64,000 nt of DNA from Paenibacillus phoenicis (lineage in GTDB: Bacteria > Bacillota > Bacilli > Paenibacillales > Paenibacillaceae): contig NZ_JAYERP010000001.1 of the NCBI RefSeq assembly GCF_034718895.1, positions 4,101,001 through 4,165,000 of the forward strand. Reading direction: 5' to 3'. Below the pieces are notes generated by a model. It saw only the letters and a list, made by a program, of their open reading frames with translations. It had not been told where the DNA came from and did not search any database. Numbering within the stretch: the first letter of the stretch is position 1; every line of letters starts with the position of its first letter. Below are positions 25,485 through 34,878 of this stretch, piece after piece. Made by a program: the position numbers and the translations under genes.

Positions 25485-26171
25485 TCAGACCATCAAGGCT
25501 TTGATGCCGTTAAACAACGGGATAATCGATTTGATGGCGTTATAGCCCATCTTCATCAGGGGCACGTATTTTTGCACTTTTTGCACCATTCCGAGAATGG
25601 CTGGCCGGCGGGGTCTTTCCAAAGGAGAGGTCTCCGTGTTTTGCTCCTGCGTTCCGCCGGAGTCTCCGTTTGATCCGCCAAAGCCAATTAACCCGGGTCT
25701 CCGCGGACGCCCTGGCCCTCCAGCGAAGCCATAGCCAAAGGGTCCGGGGCCGGGTCTTCCTGGAATTCCACTAAAGCCATAATAACCTCCGGGTCTTCCC
25801 CAACCTCCGTTAAAGCTTCCGCCATAGCTCAGTTCCCGGGGTCTACCCCAATTGCCGCCAGGGCCATATCCCATGGGCACGCCGCCTAAACCCCAGCCGA
25901 CGCTGGGACGAATGCCCTCGACGAAGCGGGGATCCCTTGGGAAGCCACTGTCAAATGGCTGCTGGATGGCCGATGACCGTGCTTTTTTGCTGCGGGCTGC
26001 CGTTTTTTTCTTCGTTTTCTTCTTGCCGCGCGGGGGCACGGAGAGAAGCAGGCCGTTCGGATCCAGCCCGGCGATCCATCCGATATAAGAACGCCCGTCT
26101 TGCAATACCACGCGAACCGGCTGGCCCTTCAGCTGTTTCGCACGTTTGCGAATGTTTGCCGAACTTGCCAT
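25485..26171 (-). CDS. Lsm-like domain protein with Gly/Arg/Pro-rich tail
   Basis: A 228-residue protein in three parts. Residues about 12-46 (KGQPVRVVLQDGRSYIGWIAGLDPNG) resemble a small SH3/Lsm-like barrel with a DGR-Y-G motif. A Lys-rich basic segment (KKKTKKKTAARSKK) is followed by a Gly/Arg/Pro/Phe/Tyr-rich low-complexity region (about residues 80-175), and a hydrophobic helical end (YVPLMKMGYNAIKSIIPLFNGIKALM). GAGGTGATCC precedes the ATG. A gene at 63229-63609 shares the DGR core motif and an aromatic Gly-rich tail. Spore-coat or surface association is possible but unproven. Confidence 0.6.
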   Translation of the reverse strand: MASSANIRKRAKQLKGQPVRVVLQDGRSYIGWIAGLDPNGLLLSVPPRGKKKTKKKTAARSKKARSSAIQQPFDSGFPRDPRFVEGIRPSVGWGLGGVPMGYGPGGNWGRPRELSYGGSFNGGWGRPGGYYGFSGIPGRPGPGPFGYGFAGGPGRPRRPGLIGFGGSNGDSGGTQEQNTETSPLERPRRPAILGMVQKVQKYVPLMKMGYNAIKSIIPLFNGIKALMV

Positions 26172-26369
26172 GCAAGGATCACCTCGGTGCTAAAATTTTT
26201 ACGGTAGACGTTTTGCTCGATATATCTTACTTCCGAATTTGGTGCGCTGCCTGTGCTTGTTCCTCAGTTTTTGGCCCGTTTCGTGATATTTGCCGGCACC
26301 TGAATAAATTTTGGGCAACTTGGAAATTTAACTAATGAATAAAAAATTCGACCGAGGAGTTGGCCCGGA

Positions 26370-26582
26370 ATGAAAACGTTAAACGCAATAGCGCTCGCAC
26401 TACTGATTGTGGGCGGATTAAACTGGCTGTTGGTGGGGCTCTTTCAATATGACTTAGTGGCAGGCATTTTCGGCGGGCAAGATTCGACCATGTCGCGGAT
26501 CATCTACACGCTCGTCGGCATTTGCGCCATCTATGCGTTTAAGTTCTTCAACGATGTCACGGACGATGAAGTCGCCAGATAA
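26370..26582 (+). CDS. DUF378 family small membrane protein (YuzA-like)
   Basis: A 70-residue protein with two membrane helices and the DUF378 hallmark start (ALALLIVGGLNWLLVGLFQYDLVAGIFGG), followed by SRIIYTLVGICAIYAFKFF. Function is unknown; relatives are widespread in Bacillales. GAGGAG lies about ten bases before the ATG. It is monocistronic, closed by the terminator at 26614. Confidence 0.88.
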   Translation: MKTLNAIALALLIVGGLNWLLVGLFQYDLVAGIFGGQDSTMSRIIYTLVGICAIYAFKFFNDVTDDEVAR

Positions 26583-26613
26583 GCCGGGGAATCCGTGGAA
26601 GTATGCGGGAAGT

Positions 26614-26646
26614 CCGGGATGCGGGAGCATCCCGGCTATTTTTTCT
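26614..26646 (+). terminator. Rho-independent terminator
   Basis: CCGGGATGC pairs with GCATCCCGG across a four-base loop, followed by CTATTTTTTC. The T-run coincides with the stop codon of the convergent esterase gene. Confidence 0.85.
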
Positions 26647-27304
26647 TCGAAGACACATTGGTTTTAGGAAAAAGATAGGGCGCAAGGCCGCTCGCAATCA
26701 CCCGATGCCCCCGATTGTTCGGATGAATCGGCAGCGTTCCGCCGAGGATGTCCTCCAATTGGCCTCCTCGGTACCCGTCGATCAGTTCAGCTTGCTTCCC
26801 TTCGAACCATTTGTGCGCCGGTGCGACTTTGGCGCCGTAAGCGGCGGCGATGCCATGGGTCGTCTGGTTCAGGCGGCCGATCCACTCGACGGCAAGTGAA
26901 CTGCTCGGGAACGGGTTGTACTGCGTGCAGCATACGATCCGGGCGGAGCTGGTTTTGCGGATACGCTCCAGGATGGCGCTCAGATTCCGGCGGAATTGGA
27001 AGAGCAGCTCCATATTCGGAAACGGACCGCCATTCACAAGCGGCGTAATCGCCGAATTTGCCAAATCGACGCCGCCAATCCAGACCGATACGACAGAGGA
27101 GCGTCTAATCATGTCCGAGCCTTGCCACAGCACGGCGTCCAGCAGATTGCTGCTGGTCCAGCCGGACCGGGCTAATACATAACCCCGGATAGGCCGGGGG
27201 TTAGAGCGATTATAATCCGATACGATCAACTGAGGATAGGCCAGCCGCGGCGAGGAAGCGTTATCGCCATACGTAATGGAATCCCCAAGTGCGGTGTAAA
27301 TCAT
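26636..27304 (-). CDS. SGNH/GDSL-family hydrolase
   Basis: A 222-residue esterase/lipase-like hydrolase. Block I GDSITYGD carries the nucleophilic Ser; ARSGWTSSNLL fits block II; VWIGGVDLAN is in the block III position, where GxND is more usual; and IHPNNRGHRVIA supplies the catalytic His block. No signal peptide, so probably cytoplasmic. The ATG (MIYTALGDS) has AGGTGGG upstream; a GTG 15 bases earlier is an alternative. Substrate unknown. Confidence 0.82.
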   Translation of the reverse strand: MIYTALGDSITYGDNASSPRLAYPQLIVSDYNRSNPRPIRGYVLARSGWTSSNLLDAVLWQGSDMIRRSSVVSVWIGGVDLANSAITPLVNGGPFPNMELLFQFRRNLSAILERIRKTSSARIVCCTQYNPFPSSSLAVEWIGRLNQTTHGIAAAYGAKVAPAHKWFEGKQAELIDGYRGGQLEDILGGTLPIHPNNRGHRVIASGLAPYLFPKTNVSSKKK

Positions 27305-27373
27305 CTCCAGGTCACCCACCTAAGATAGACTTTACAACTATAGTATTGCGAACAAGGTGGGGAGGTGCAGGTT

Positions 27374-27413
27374 ATAAAAAAGGGCTGGCCCGATTCCATT
27401 CGGACCAGCCCTT
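27374..27413 (-). terminator. Terminator of the ABC exporter operon
   Basis: On the minus strand AAGGGCTGG pairs with CCAGCCCTT and is followed by a T-run, 20 bases past the stop codon of the exporter's second gene. Confidence 0.85.
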
Positions 27414-27433
27414 AGGCATGATACCTGATAGAT

Positions 27434-29269
27434 TTACCTGCGCGGCGCTAGCTGCTGCAACTCCACACGACCTTGCCGTGAGTGGCGTACCAGCTCCGCA
27501 TAGTAGCCGCCGCGGGCCAGCAACGTTTCGTGCGTGCCCTGCTCGGCGATCCGACCGCTTTGGATCACGAGGATGCGGTCAGCGTGCTGGACGGTGGACA
27601 GCCGGTGCGCGATGACCAGCGTTGTCCGGCCAGCCGACACCACGCTTAAGGCATTCTGGATCAACAGCTCGGTTTGGGAATCCAGGTTCGCCGTCGCTTC
27701 ATCGAGAATGAGGATTTTCGGACGGAAGACCAGGATCCGTGCGAAGGAGATCAACTGGCGCTCTCCGGCGGACAGTCCGCTGCCCCGATTGGACAACCGG
27801 GTGTCGTAGCCGTCCTTCAGCCGCGTGATCATGGGCTCTGCGCCGATGCGCCGGCAGGCCTCGATCACTTCTTCGCGGCTGATGTCTTCGCGGAAGAGGC
27901 GGACGTTGTCAATAATGGACCCGGCGAACAAGAACGGGTCCTGCTGCACCAGTCCGACGATGCGATGCAGCGAGGCTTGCGGCAGGCGGCGGATGTCCGT
28001 GCCGTCGATTTCGACGCTGCCATCGTCTACGTCATAGAACCGCGTCAGCAGGTTTACCAGGGAGCTCTTGCCTGCGCCGGTCGTGCCTACGATGCCGATG
28101 AACTCTCCTTCTCGCACATGAAGGTCGAGGCCATGAAGCACCTCCTGGCCTTCCGTGTATGAGAAGCGGATGTGATTGAAATCGATCCGCCCGCGAACCG
28201 CCTGGGCCTGCAACGTCTTGGCTTCCTCCGGCGCAGGGTCTTTCACCTCCGGCTCAGCGGAGAAGATTCGCCACAGGCGATCTACCGATACGATGGTGGA
28301 CTGCAGCGTATTCCACTGCTGGGTAATCTGGTTGATTGGTTGAAAGAATTGGCGGATATAGCTGATGAAGGCGTACAGCACACCAAATTCGATGCGATGG
28401 CCCAGCACCGCGAAGCCGCCGATCCAAACGACGAAGGCCACCGACAAATTGCCAAGCACATCAAAGGAACGGTTAAACAGGACCGTGGCCTGCACTTCCC
28501 GCAGATTCGCCTTCAAATAAGCGGTGTTCCGCTCCCCGAAGCGGGATGTTTGCTCCCCTTCTTGATGGAACGACTGAATCAAGCTCATCCCGCTCAGATT
28601 TTCGGCCGTAAACGCGATGAGCCGGGACAGCAGCGAGCGGGCCCGCTGATAGCTGGTGCGCAAATACTTGCGGAAGGCGATCGCAATGACCGTGATGATT
28701 GGAAAGAGAATTAAACAATATAAGGCCAGCTCGACATCTAGCGCAAACATAAAGACGACAACCAAGATGAGCGATAATCCGTCGCGGACCAGACTCAACA
28801 GCACCTGGGTAAAAAACTGGTTGATCGTCTCTGTATCACTTGACTCATTCGTGACGAGGCCGCCAGCCGAGTTGCGATCGAAGAAGGACATCGACTGCCT
28901 TGTGATCTGTTTAAACAGGTCTTTGCGCAGCAAGGCGACGATGCTTTGCCCGGCCCGTTGCAGCAGGTTTGCCTGCCAATAAGAGAACACGCCGCTCACC
29001 GCCTCAAGCGCGAGGTAGGCCAAAGCGAGGCCAAGCAGGATGCTTGGTCCGTGTACGCCAAACAGTACCTTCTCATCGATGGCATATTTGATCAGGAACG
29101 GCTGCAGCAAGTCAGCGGAAATGGCCAGAAATGCAAAGCCAAACACGGCGAGGAACGCTTTCCGGTGCGGTTTGGCATAGGCGAGCAGCGCCGCAAACGC
29201 CTTCCGCCGTTGCTCCGGAGTCACCTCGTATTTCCTGCGGGTATCGGCCGTTTCGGAATTAGTTGACAT
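27434..29269 (-). CDS. ABC exporter half-transporter, BmrD/YheH-like
   Basis: A 611-residue type IV ABC exporter subunit: membrane domain (about residues 25-330, six helices) then a nucleotide-binding domain with Walker A VGTTGAGKSS (near 400), signature LSAGERQLISFAR and Walker B ILILDEATANLD (near 520) carrying the catalytic Glu. The ATG has AAGGAGA upstream and lies 11 bases inside the preceding gene's end, so the two subunits are coupled. With its partner it resembles the BmrC/BmrD heterodimeric multidrug exporter of B. subtilis. An ORF extension further upstream lies within the partner gene and is not used. Confidence 0.88.
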   Translation of the reverse strand: MSTNSETADTRRKYEVTPEQRRKAFAALLAYAKPHRKAFLAVFGFAFLAISADLLQPFLIKYAIDEKVLFGVHGPSILLGLALAYLALEAVSGVFSYWQANLLQRAGQSIVALLRKDLFKQITRQSMSFFDRNSAGGLVTNESSDTETINQFFTQVLLSLVRDGLSLILVVVFMFALDVELALYCLILFPIITVIAIAFRKYLRTSYQRARSLLSRLIAFTAENLSGMSLIQSFHQEGEQTSRFGERNTAYLKANLREVQATVLFNRSFDVLGNLSVAFVVWIGGFAVLGHRIEFGVLYAFISYIRQFFQPINQITQQWNTLQSTIVSVDRLWRIFSAEPEVKDPAPEEAKTLQAQAVRGRIDFNHIRFSYTEGQEVLHGLDLHVREGEFIGIVGTTGAGKSSLVNLLTRFYDVDDGSVEIDGTDIRRLPQASLHRIVGLVQQDPFLFAGSIIDNVRLFREDISREEVIEACRRIGAEPMITRLKDGYDTRLSNRGSGLSAGERQLISFARILVFRPKILILDEATANLDSQTELLIQNALSVVSAGRTTLVIAHRLSTVQHADRILVIQSGRIAEQGTHETLLARGGYYAELVRHSRQGRVELQQLAPRR

Positions 29270-31013
29270 CGCGATCGTCTCCTTCCTGCAGGTGATGCAG
29301 GTCAGCGTACAAGCCCCCGGCTTGCAGCAGCTGCTCATGCGTTCCTTGCTCGGCAATCCGCCCGTCGTCCAGCACGAGAATGCGGTCGGCATGTTTCACC
29401 GCACTGATGCGGTGGGCGATGATCAGCGTTGTTTTTCCCTTACGGACTTCCTGCAGATTGGAGAGGATACGCGTCTCCGTTACGGAATCTACCGCACTGA
29501 CGCTGTCGTCGAGCAGCAGGATCGGAGCGTCCTTGATCAGCCCTCGGGCCAAGCTGGTCCGCTGGCGCTGCCCGCCGGACAACGTCAAGCCGCGTTCGCC
29601 CAGCTCGGTATCAAACCGCTTCGGGAATTTTATAACGTTGTCATAGAGATCCGCCAGCCTTGAGGCATCCTCCACTTTGCGCAGCTCGGAGGTTCGGTCG
29701 AAGAAGGCGATGTTGTCGCGGAGCGTCGTGCTGAACAGGAAACCGTCCTGCGGCACGTAGGCAATCCGGGTACGCAGGCTCTCCAGCCTCAAGCTTCGGA
29801 TATCGCGGCCGCCGATGAAGATCGTGCCGCGGGGAGGATCGTATACCCGCAGCAGCAGCTTGACGAGCGTCGTTTTACCGCTGCCGGTCCGGCCCACGAT
29901 ACCCAGCGTTTCTCCGGGGTTGAGCCGGAGATGAATGTCCTGCAGTGAGGCGCGGGCAGCGTCCGGATAGGTGAAGGTCAATCCGCGGATCTCGATGCTG
30001 AGGCTGCGCGGATCCTCCGGCAGCGGCAGGGCCCCGGTTTCATCGTAGATGTCCGGCTTCATAGACAGCAGGTGGTTCAGCCGGTCAAGTGAAGCACGCG
30101 CACGCTGCATGAAGTTAATCACGTTGCCGATGAGCCGAAGCGGGTTCATTATCATCCGCAGGTATAAGGTTAAGGCAACAAAATTGCCGAGCGACAGCTC
30201 GCCACGCGAGACGAGCAGGCCGCCGTAAGCGATGGCCACGGCCATGGAAACCGCGCCGGTAAACGGCAGCAGCACCTGAAATAGCGAGCTCATCCGGACC
30301 AGCGACAGCTGGCTGCTTAGGATGCGGTCCACGGTTTGCCCAAACCGGGCGCGGGCAATCTCTTCGGTCGCGAAGCTCTTCGTCACTTTGATGCCTTCAA
30401 ATTGTTCTTCCGCGGCTTCCGTCATCGCTGCAAGCGACTCCTGCACCTTCCGCGAGTTATCGCGGATTTTGGGGCCGAATCCGCTTACGATAAACGGGAT
30501 CGCAAGCAGCGGCAAAACACATACCACGATCAAAAGCGCCGGAATATCGCTGACTGTCATCATCGTAATGACGGAGATCAACAACACCGACGCATTGGTT
30601 AATTGGTTCAACCCGTTGGCGATCGACTCCCGCACGCCGGTGACGTCATTCATCACGTAGCTGAGCAGCTTGCCGATCCCGTGTTTCGAGAAGAACGCTT
30701 CGCTTAATTGAGTAAAATGCCGAAACAACTGGTTCCGGGCACGAAATTCGAACATTCGCCCCAGGCGATGATTCATGTACTGCCCGAATCCGAAGCACAG
30801 GCCATAAGCGACGGCGATGGCAGCCAGAGTCAGCGCGTATCGGCCCACTCCGCTTCTCGTCAGCCCGCCTTGCTGGAGGTGATCCGTAAAATCCCCCAGG
30901 ACCTTCGGGAAATACGAATACGTCACATTGGCGGCCGTCAGACATAGCGCAGCCGTCAAATACAGCGGAAAATGCGACTTCATGTGGCTAAGCAACAAGG
31001 TTTTTCCCCGCAT
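29259..31013 (-). CDS. ABC exporter half-transporter, BmrC/YheI-like, with degenerate Walker B
   Basis: A 584-residue exporter subunit, close to the BmrC length. Six-helix membrane domain, then Walker A VGRTGSGKTT (near residue 376), signature LSGGQRQRTSLARG and Walker B LLLDDSVSAVD (near 501), in which the catalytic Glu is replaced by Asp. One consensus and one degenerate ATPase site is the usual state of heterodimeric exporters, and the downstream subunit keeps the Glu. The ATG (MRGKTLLLSHMK) has AAAGGA about ten bases upstream. A 38-codon in-frame extension exists but shows no ribosome site. It likely exports drugs or lipids. Confidence 0.88.
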   Translation of the reverse strand: MRGKTLLLSHMKSHFPLYLTAALCLTAANVTYSYFPKVLGDFTDHLQQGGLTRSGVGRYALTLAAIAVAYGLCFGFGQYMNHRLGRMFEFRARNQLFRHFTQLSEAFFSKHGIGKLLSYVMNDVTGVRESIANGLNQLTNASVLLISVITMMTVSDIPALLIVVCVLPLLAIPFIVSGFGPKIRDNSRKVQESLAAMTEAAEEQFEGIKVTKSFATEEIARARFGQTVDRILSSQLSLVRMSSLFQVLLPFTGAVSMAVAIAYGGLLVSRGELSLGNFVALTLYLRMIMNPLRLIGNVINFMQRARASLDRLNHLLSMKPDIYDETGALPLPEDPRSLSIEIRGLTFTYPDAARASLQDIHLRLNPGETLGIVGRTGSGKTTLVKLLLRVYDPPRGTIFIGGRDIRSLRLESLRTRIAYVPQDGFLFSTTLRDNIAFFDRTSELRKVEDASRLADLYDNVIKFPKRFDTELGERGLTLSGGQRQRTSLARGLIKDAPILLLDDSVSAVDSVTETRILSNLQEVRKGKTTLIIAHRISAVKHADRILVLDDGRIAEQGTHEQLLQAGGLYADLHHLQEGDDRDVN

Positions 31014-31328
31014 CGGGCATCCCGTCCTTTCCCAGAAAAGGTTATTGTTATTCTTCGACCTCCTTGTATTCAGTCTCAGCTTTTTAATCATACTGCGAAT
31101 TTCCAGATCCATCAAACCGTTGGACACGTTATTTTGTATATTTATGCATTGAAGATGCAGGTGTAGAGCGGGGAGGAAGAAGGTTAGGATAAAAGTAGGA
31201 GGCTATGCTACAATACGAAGGCAAATAACAAAGAAATAGCAGGAAGTTGTCAACAATCCCCCCTTTTCAAAGACATTCGATATGCTATGTTAGGTTCATA
31301 TCCCCATGAATAAAGAAGGTCGTTTCCT
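31014..31328. other. Divergent regulatory region between exporter and two-component system
   Basis: 315 bases carrying the promoters of two divergent units. The part nearest the exporter (31035-31135) is an AT-rich stretch that stays open as an N-terminal extension on the minus strand. I see no clear hairpin attenuator, leader peptide or strong sigma-A box that I can defend. Confidence 0.4.
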
Positions 31329-33167
31329 ATGAAAAGACTAAATGTTCCTTCCCGCTCGATTCGGGGGAAGATCTTGGTCTCTTTTTTTGTTTGCATCGTG
31401 ATTCCAATCGTAACGATTTTTTATTACTACTATACGTCGTCGAGTCGTGTCGTCATGGACGAAGCCCGGCGCGGCAATGAAGAAGCGCTGCGTCAGGTGG
31501 TCGGCAATATGGACGATCTGAGTGAACGGGTGCTGAAGGCTTCCAACTTAATTATGAACGACCCGGAATTTAACGAATTTCTGGAGTCGGAGGCGGACTG
31601 GGAGACGAATTACATGTCCCTGCGACGTTATAACAACATTCAGCAAAAATTGGTTAATATTCGCGACATCCTGCTGGACAGCAATGCGATCATCGCGGTG
31701 ATCGACGACCGGGGCTACGTGCATTCGACGGCTTACGGGCCCAATAACCGCAGTAGAGAGAAGGAGCTGCTCCATAAGCTAAGCGAAGAGTCGTGGGCGG
31801 AATTAACGAGGGCGCGCAAAGGCTGGCCAGTTTGGCAATATCCGTATACCGGGGAAATCAGCAAGCTGACCGACTTAAACGAGCCTTATTTCACGATGAG
31901 CCGCCGGATCATTGGGAGGCAGCAAGAAGGGGAGGACCTGCTCATGATTGGGATTCCCAGCTCGGCCTTTTTTGGGAATCTTCCGGCGCAGACGAAGGGC
32001 GGCGGGAGCTTCTTGCTGACGGATGGGGAAGGCCGCCTGCTTGGCGGAGCCTCGCCGCTAAACGATGAACAAACGACAAAGCTGCTGGAAAAGATTCGAA
32101 GTGCCGACACGCGTCAGGCTCAAGAGGGAGCGGCTTCGTTTGGCGATTACTCTGTAAACCGCGAGGAAATCCCTCGGCTGGGTTGGCAGGTGATCCAGCT
32201 CATTCCGCAGACGCTGTACCAGCAGAGGCTGGGCGGCCTGCGCAACCAATCGATCCTCTGGCTGATGGGCGCCTCGATTCTGTTTTCCATCGTGTTCATT
32301 TACTTTATGATTCGCTTCACGAAGCCTTTGCAACAGTTAGTCCGCTCGATGAACAAGCTAGGCGATGGCGACCTGCAGGCCTATGTGGAAGTGAATGGAG
32401 ACGACGAAATTGCGATCGTTGGCAAGCACTATAATCGAATGCTAACGCGATTACAGCAGTTAATTGATCGGCTGTCCAAGGAGCAGCAACGCAAGGAGGA
32501 AGCTCGGTTTCAGGCGCTACAAGCGCAAATCAACCCGCATTTCCTGTTCAACACGCTCAACTCCATTAAGTGGATGGCCGCTTTGTCCGGCGCAGAGCAT
32601 GTGGGCAAAATGATTACCAATTTGGGCCGACTGCTGGAATATACGATGAAAACACAGCAAGAGGTTGTCACCCTGGAGGAGGAATTAACCTATCTGAAGG
32701 TGTACCTTGATCTGCAAAAAATTCGCTTCCATGATAATGTCCAGTTCGAGGTGGATGTGCCGGATGAGCTCAGGTCCAACGCGATTCTGAAATTCACCCT
32801 GCAGCCGATCGTCGAAAATGCCATCATCCATGGCAGGCGGACGCCGCTTGCCATCGGCATTCAAGGCGAGGAGACGGAGCAAAAATTAGTGCTGACGGTC
32901 TCCGACAACGGCGTAGGGATCGCTGAGGCGAAACTGAAAGAACTGTCCAGTCAGTTGAACCAGGACCATTCGAGATACAGCGGTATTGGCATCTATAACG
33001 TGAATGAACGTATCAAGCTGCACTTCGGACAAGACTTCGGCCTGGAAATGAGCAGCATGATTGGGGAAGGAACTCGCGTCAAGATCCGGCTTCCGCGGTT
33101 GGATCGCCAGGCTCTTGCGGATGAGAATCCCTTCTCCCGCGATGCGGATCGAAAGGAGAACGATTGA
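31329..33167 (+). CDS. YesM-family sensor histidine kinase
   Basis: A 612-residue membrane kinase. First transmembrane helix at about residues 15-37, an extracytoplasmic sensor of about 270 residues, second helix near 310-330 (ILWLMGASILFSIVFIYFMI), HAMP linker, then the HisK (His_kinase) domain with the phospho-acceptor His404 in QINPHFLFNTLNS and an HATPase domain (IVENAIIHG; SDNGVGI; YSGIGIYNVNERI). It overlaps the response regulator by one base (TGATG). It likely senses an extracellular carbohydrate and controls the downstream CUT1 importer. Confidence 0.93.
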   Translation: MKRLNVPSRSIRGKILVSFFVCIVIPIVTIFYYYYTSSSRVVMDEARRGNEEALRQVVGNMDDLSERVLKASNLIMNDPEFNEFLESEADWETNYMSLRRYNNIQQKLVNIRDILLDSNAIIAVIDDRGYVHSTAYGPNNRSREKELLHKLSEESWAELTRARKGWPVWQYPYTGEISKLTDLNEPYFTMSRRIIGRQQEGEDLLMIGIPSSAFFGNLPAQTKGGGSFLLTDGEGRLLGGASPLNDEQTTKLLEKIRSADTRQAQEGAASFGDYSVNREEIPRLGWQVIQLIPQTLYQQRLGGLRNQSILWLMGASILFSIVFIYFMIRFTKPLQQLVRSMNKLGDGDLQAYVEVNGDDEIAIVGKHYNRMLTRLQQLIDRLSKEQQRKEEARFQALQAQINPHFLFNTLNSIKWMAALSGAEHVGKMITNLGRLLEYTMKTQQEVVTLEEELTYLKVYLDLQKIRFHDNVQFEVDVPDELRSNAILKFTLQPIVENAIIHGRRTPLAIGIQGEETEQKLVLTVSDNGVGIAEAKLKELSSQLNQDHSRYSGIGIYNVNERIKLHFGQDFGLEMSSMIGEGTRVKIRLPRLDRQALADENPFSRDADRKEND

Positions 33168-34765
33168 TGATTAAAGTATTGATTGTCGATGATGAAATCC
33201 TCGTGCGTATCGGGTTAAAGACGATCATTCCTTGGGAAGACAATGGCTTTGAATTGATTGGGGAGGCCGCCAACGGGGAGGAAGCGCTAAGGCTGCTGAA
33301 AGACAATCCCTGCGACATCGTCCTGACTGATATCCGAATGCCCGGGTGTGACGGGCTGCAGCTGATGGAAGAGATCCGTAAGCTGTCGCCGCGAACGAAA
33401 TGCTTGATTCTCTCCAACCACAACGATTTCGAATACGTCCAGAGGGCGTTGCGGCTTGGGGCGGCCGACTATATCCTCAAGCTAACGATGGAGCCCTCAG
33501 AATTAATGGATAAGCTCAACTCCATGAAGGAGATGATCCGCCAGGAAGCGGAGCAGTCGCTGGAGACTTCGCGATTGCAAGTCAAGGTCAGTAAATACAG
33601 CAGGGAAGCCAAGGAGAAGCGGCTGAGAGAACTCTTAATCAAACGGCAAGGCACGCGCGCCGAAGTGGAAGAAATGATGCAGGAGTTTGGCTTGCGTGCC
33701 TACGAGCCGCCGATTTACGTGATCAGCCTTCGGCTGGATCGGTATCCGAAGGTGCTGGAGGAGAACAATTTCCGCAGCGAGCACTTACTGCATTACACGG
33801 TTGCCAACATCCTCAGCGAGGTGTTCAAAAAATATTCCGATGGCGAACTGCTCGACATGGGAGACGGGCTGTTTACGATCCTGACCGACCGCTATCAGGA
33901 AGCGATGGTTCGGGAGATGCAGGATGCCGTGTCCACCTTCCTGAAGCTGTCAGCCAGCGTGGGGGTATCCAGTCCGTTTGAGGATATTCTGGACCTGCAT
34001 CAAGCTTACGACCAAGCGGAGAAAGCCCTCGCATACCGTTTTTACGTCGGGACGGAAGCTTTGGTGTATTTTGACCGTATCCATTACGCCGAACCGGACG
34101 CCAGTTCAGCGCCGTGGCTTCAGGAGCAATGGGAGAAGTTGTTGGACATTCGCGACGAGGCAGCACTGTTGGATTATCTGGACCGGTGGTACCGTTCCGT
34201 TCTAGATGGTCCCAAATTGTCACCGGATGTCGAGCGGGAAAATTGGGTGCACTGGATCCATCTGATGGACGGCTTTGCCCGACGGCTTGGCGGGGACCTG
34301 TATTCGGCTCCGCTGCACGAGGAGATGTATCCGTATTCTGCCGTGCGCAGCCTGGAGACGTTGGAGGATATCTACTTGTGGTGCAGAGGCTGGCTGCCGA
34401 TGTATCTCAATTATATTCGGTCGCTTTCCCATCAGCATGTCCGCCCGGAGATCCAGGTTGTTCTGGATGTCATCAGCAAGCAGTACAACCAGCCGCTGAA
34501 GGTATCAGAGCTGGCTAAGCTCGTCGGGTTTACGGAGAACTACCTGAGCATCCTGTTCAAGAAAGAGACCGGGCAAACGATCATGGACCATCTCACCCGA
34601 ATCCGCATGGACCGGGCCCGGGAGCTGCTGAAGGACCAAACCTATAAAATCTATGAAATCTCCGAGATGGTCGGGTACGGGGATTCGAACTACTTCAGCA
34701 AGCAATTCAAGCGAATGGAGGGGGTGTATCCCCTCGAATTCCGCAGGTTGTATCTGGGGAAATAG
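33167..34765 (+). CDS. YesN-family response regulator, AraC-type
   Basis: A 532-residue regulator. The receiver domain (IKVLIVDDE) has phospho-acceptor Asp55 in VLTDIRMPG and the conserved Lys region DYILKLTMEP. A long middle domain precedes a C-terminal AraC/XylS helix-turn-helix (LKVSELAKLVGFTENYLSILFKK and IYEISEMVGYGDSNYFSKQFKR). AAAGGAGA lies seven bases before the ATG, and the TGATG overlap couples it to the kinase. It probably activates the transport and catabolic genes that follow. Confidence 0.93.
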   Translation: MIKVLIVDDEILVRIGLKTIIPWEDNGFELIGEAANGEEALRLLKDNPCDIVLTDIRMPGCDGLQLMEEIRKLSPRTKCLILSNHNDFEYVQRALRLGAADYILKLTMEPSELMDKLNSMKEMIRQEAEQSLETSRLQVKVSKYSREAKEKRLRELLIKRQGTRAEVEEMMQEFGLRAYEPPIYVISLRLDRYPKVLEENNFRSEHLLHYTVANILSEVFKKYSDGELLDMGDGLFTILTDRYQEAMVREMQDAVSTFLKLSASVGVSSPFEDILDLHQAYDQAEKALAYRFYVGTEALVYFDRIHYAEPDASSAPWLQEQWEKLLDIRDEAALLDYLDRWYRSVLDGPKLSPDVERENWVHWIHLMDGFARRLGGDLYSAPLHEEMYPYSAVRSLETLEDIYLWCRGWLPMYLNYIRSLSHQHVRPEIQVVLDVISKQYNQPLKVSELAKLVGFTENYLSILFKKETGQTIMDHLTRIRMDRARELLKDQTYKIYEISEMVGYGDSNYFSKQFKRMEGVYPLEFRRLYLGK

Positions 34766-34878
34766 ATTCGATAAGAATTACCCTGTTTTGCCGAGGATTA
34801 CGCCATGTTCTCCCCGGACAGGCTTTGTTACTTTATTCATAGCAAGAGAAACAATCCACAACCTGGGGGGACTTAGGA

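Noticed and set aside
31014..31127. Leader peptide or N-terminal extension of the BmrC-like gene
   Set aside because: The 38-codon in-frame extension lacks a ribosome site and the conserved family start is at MRGK.
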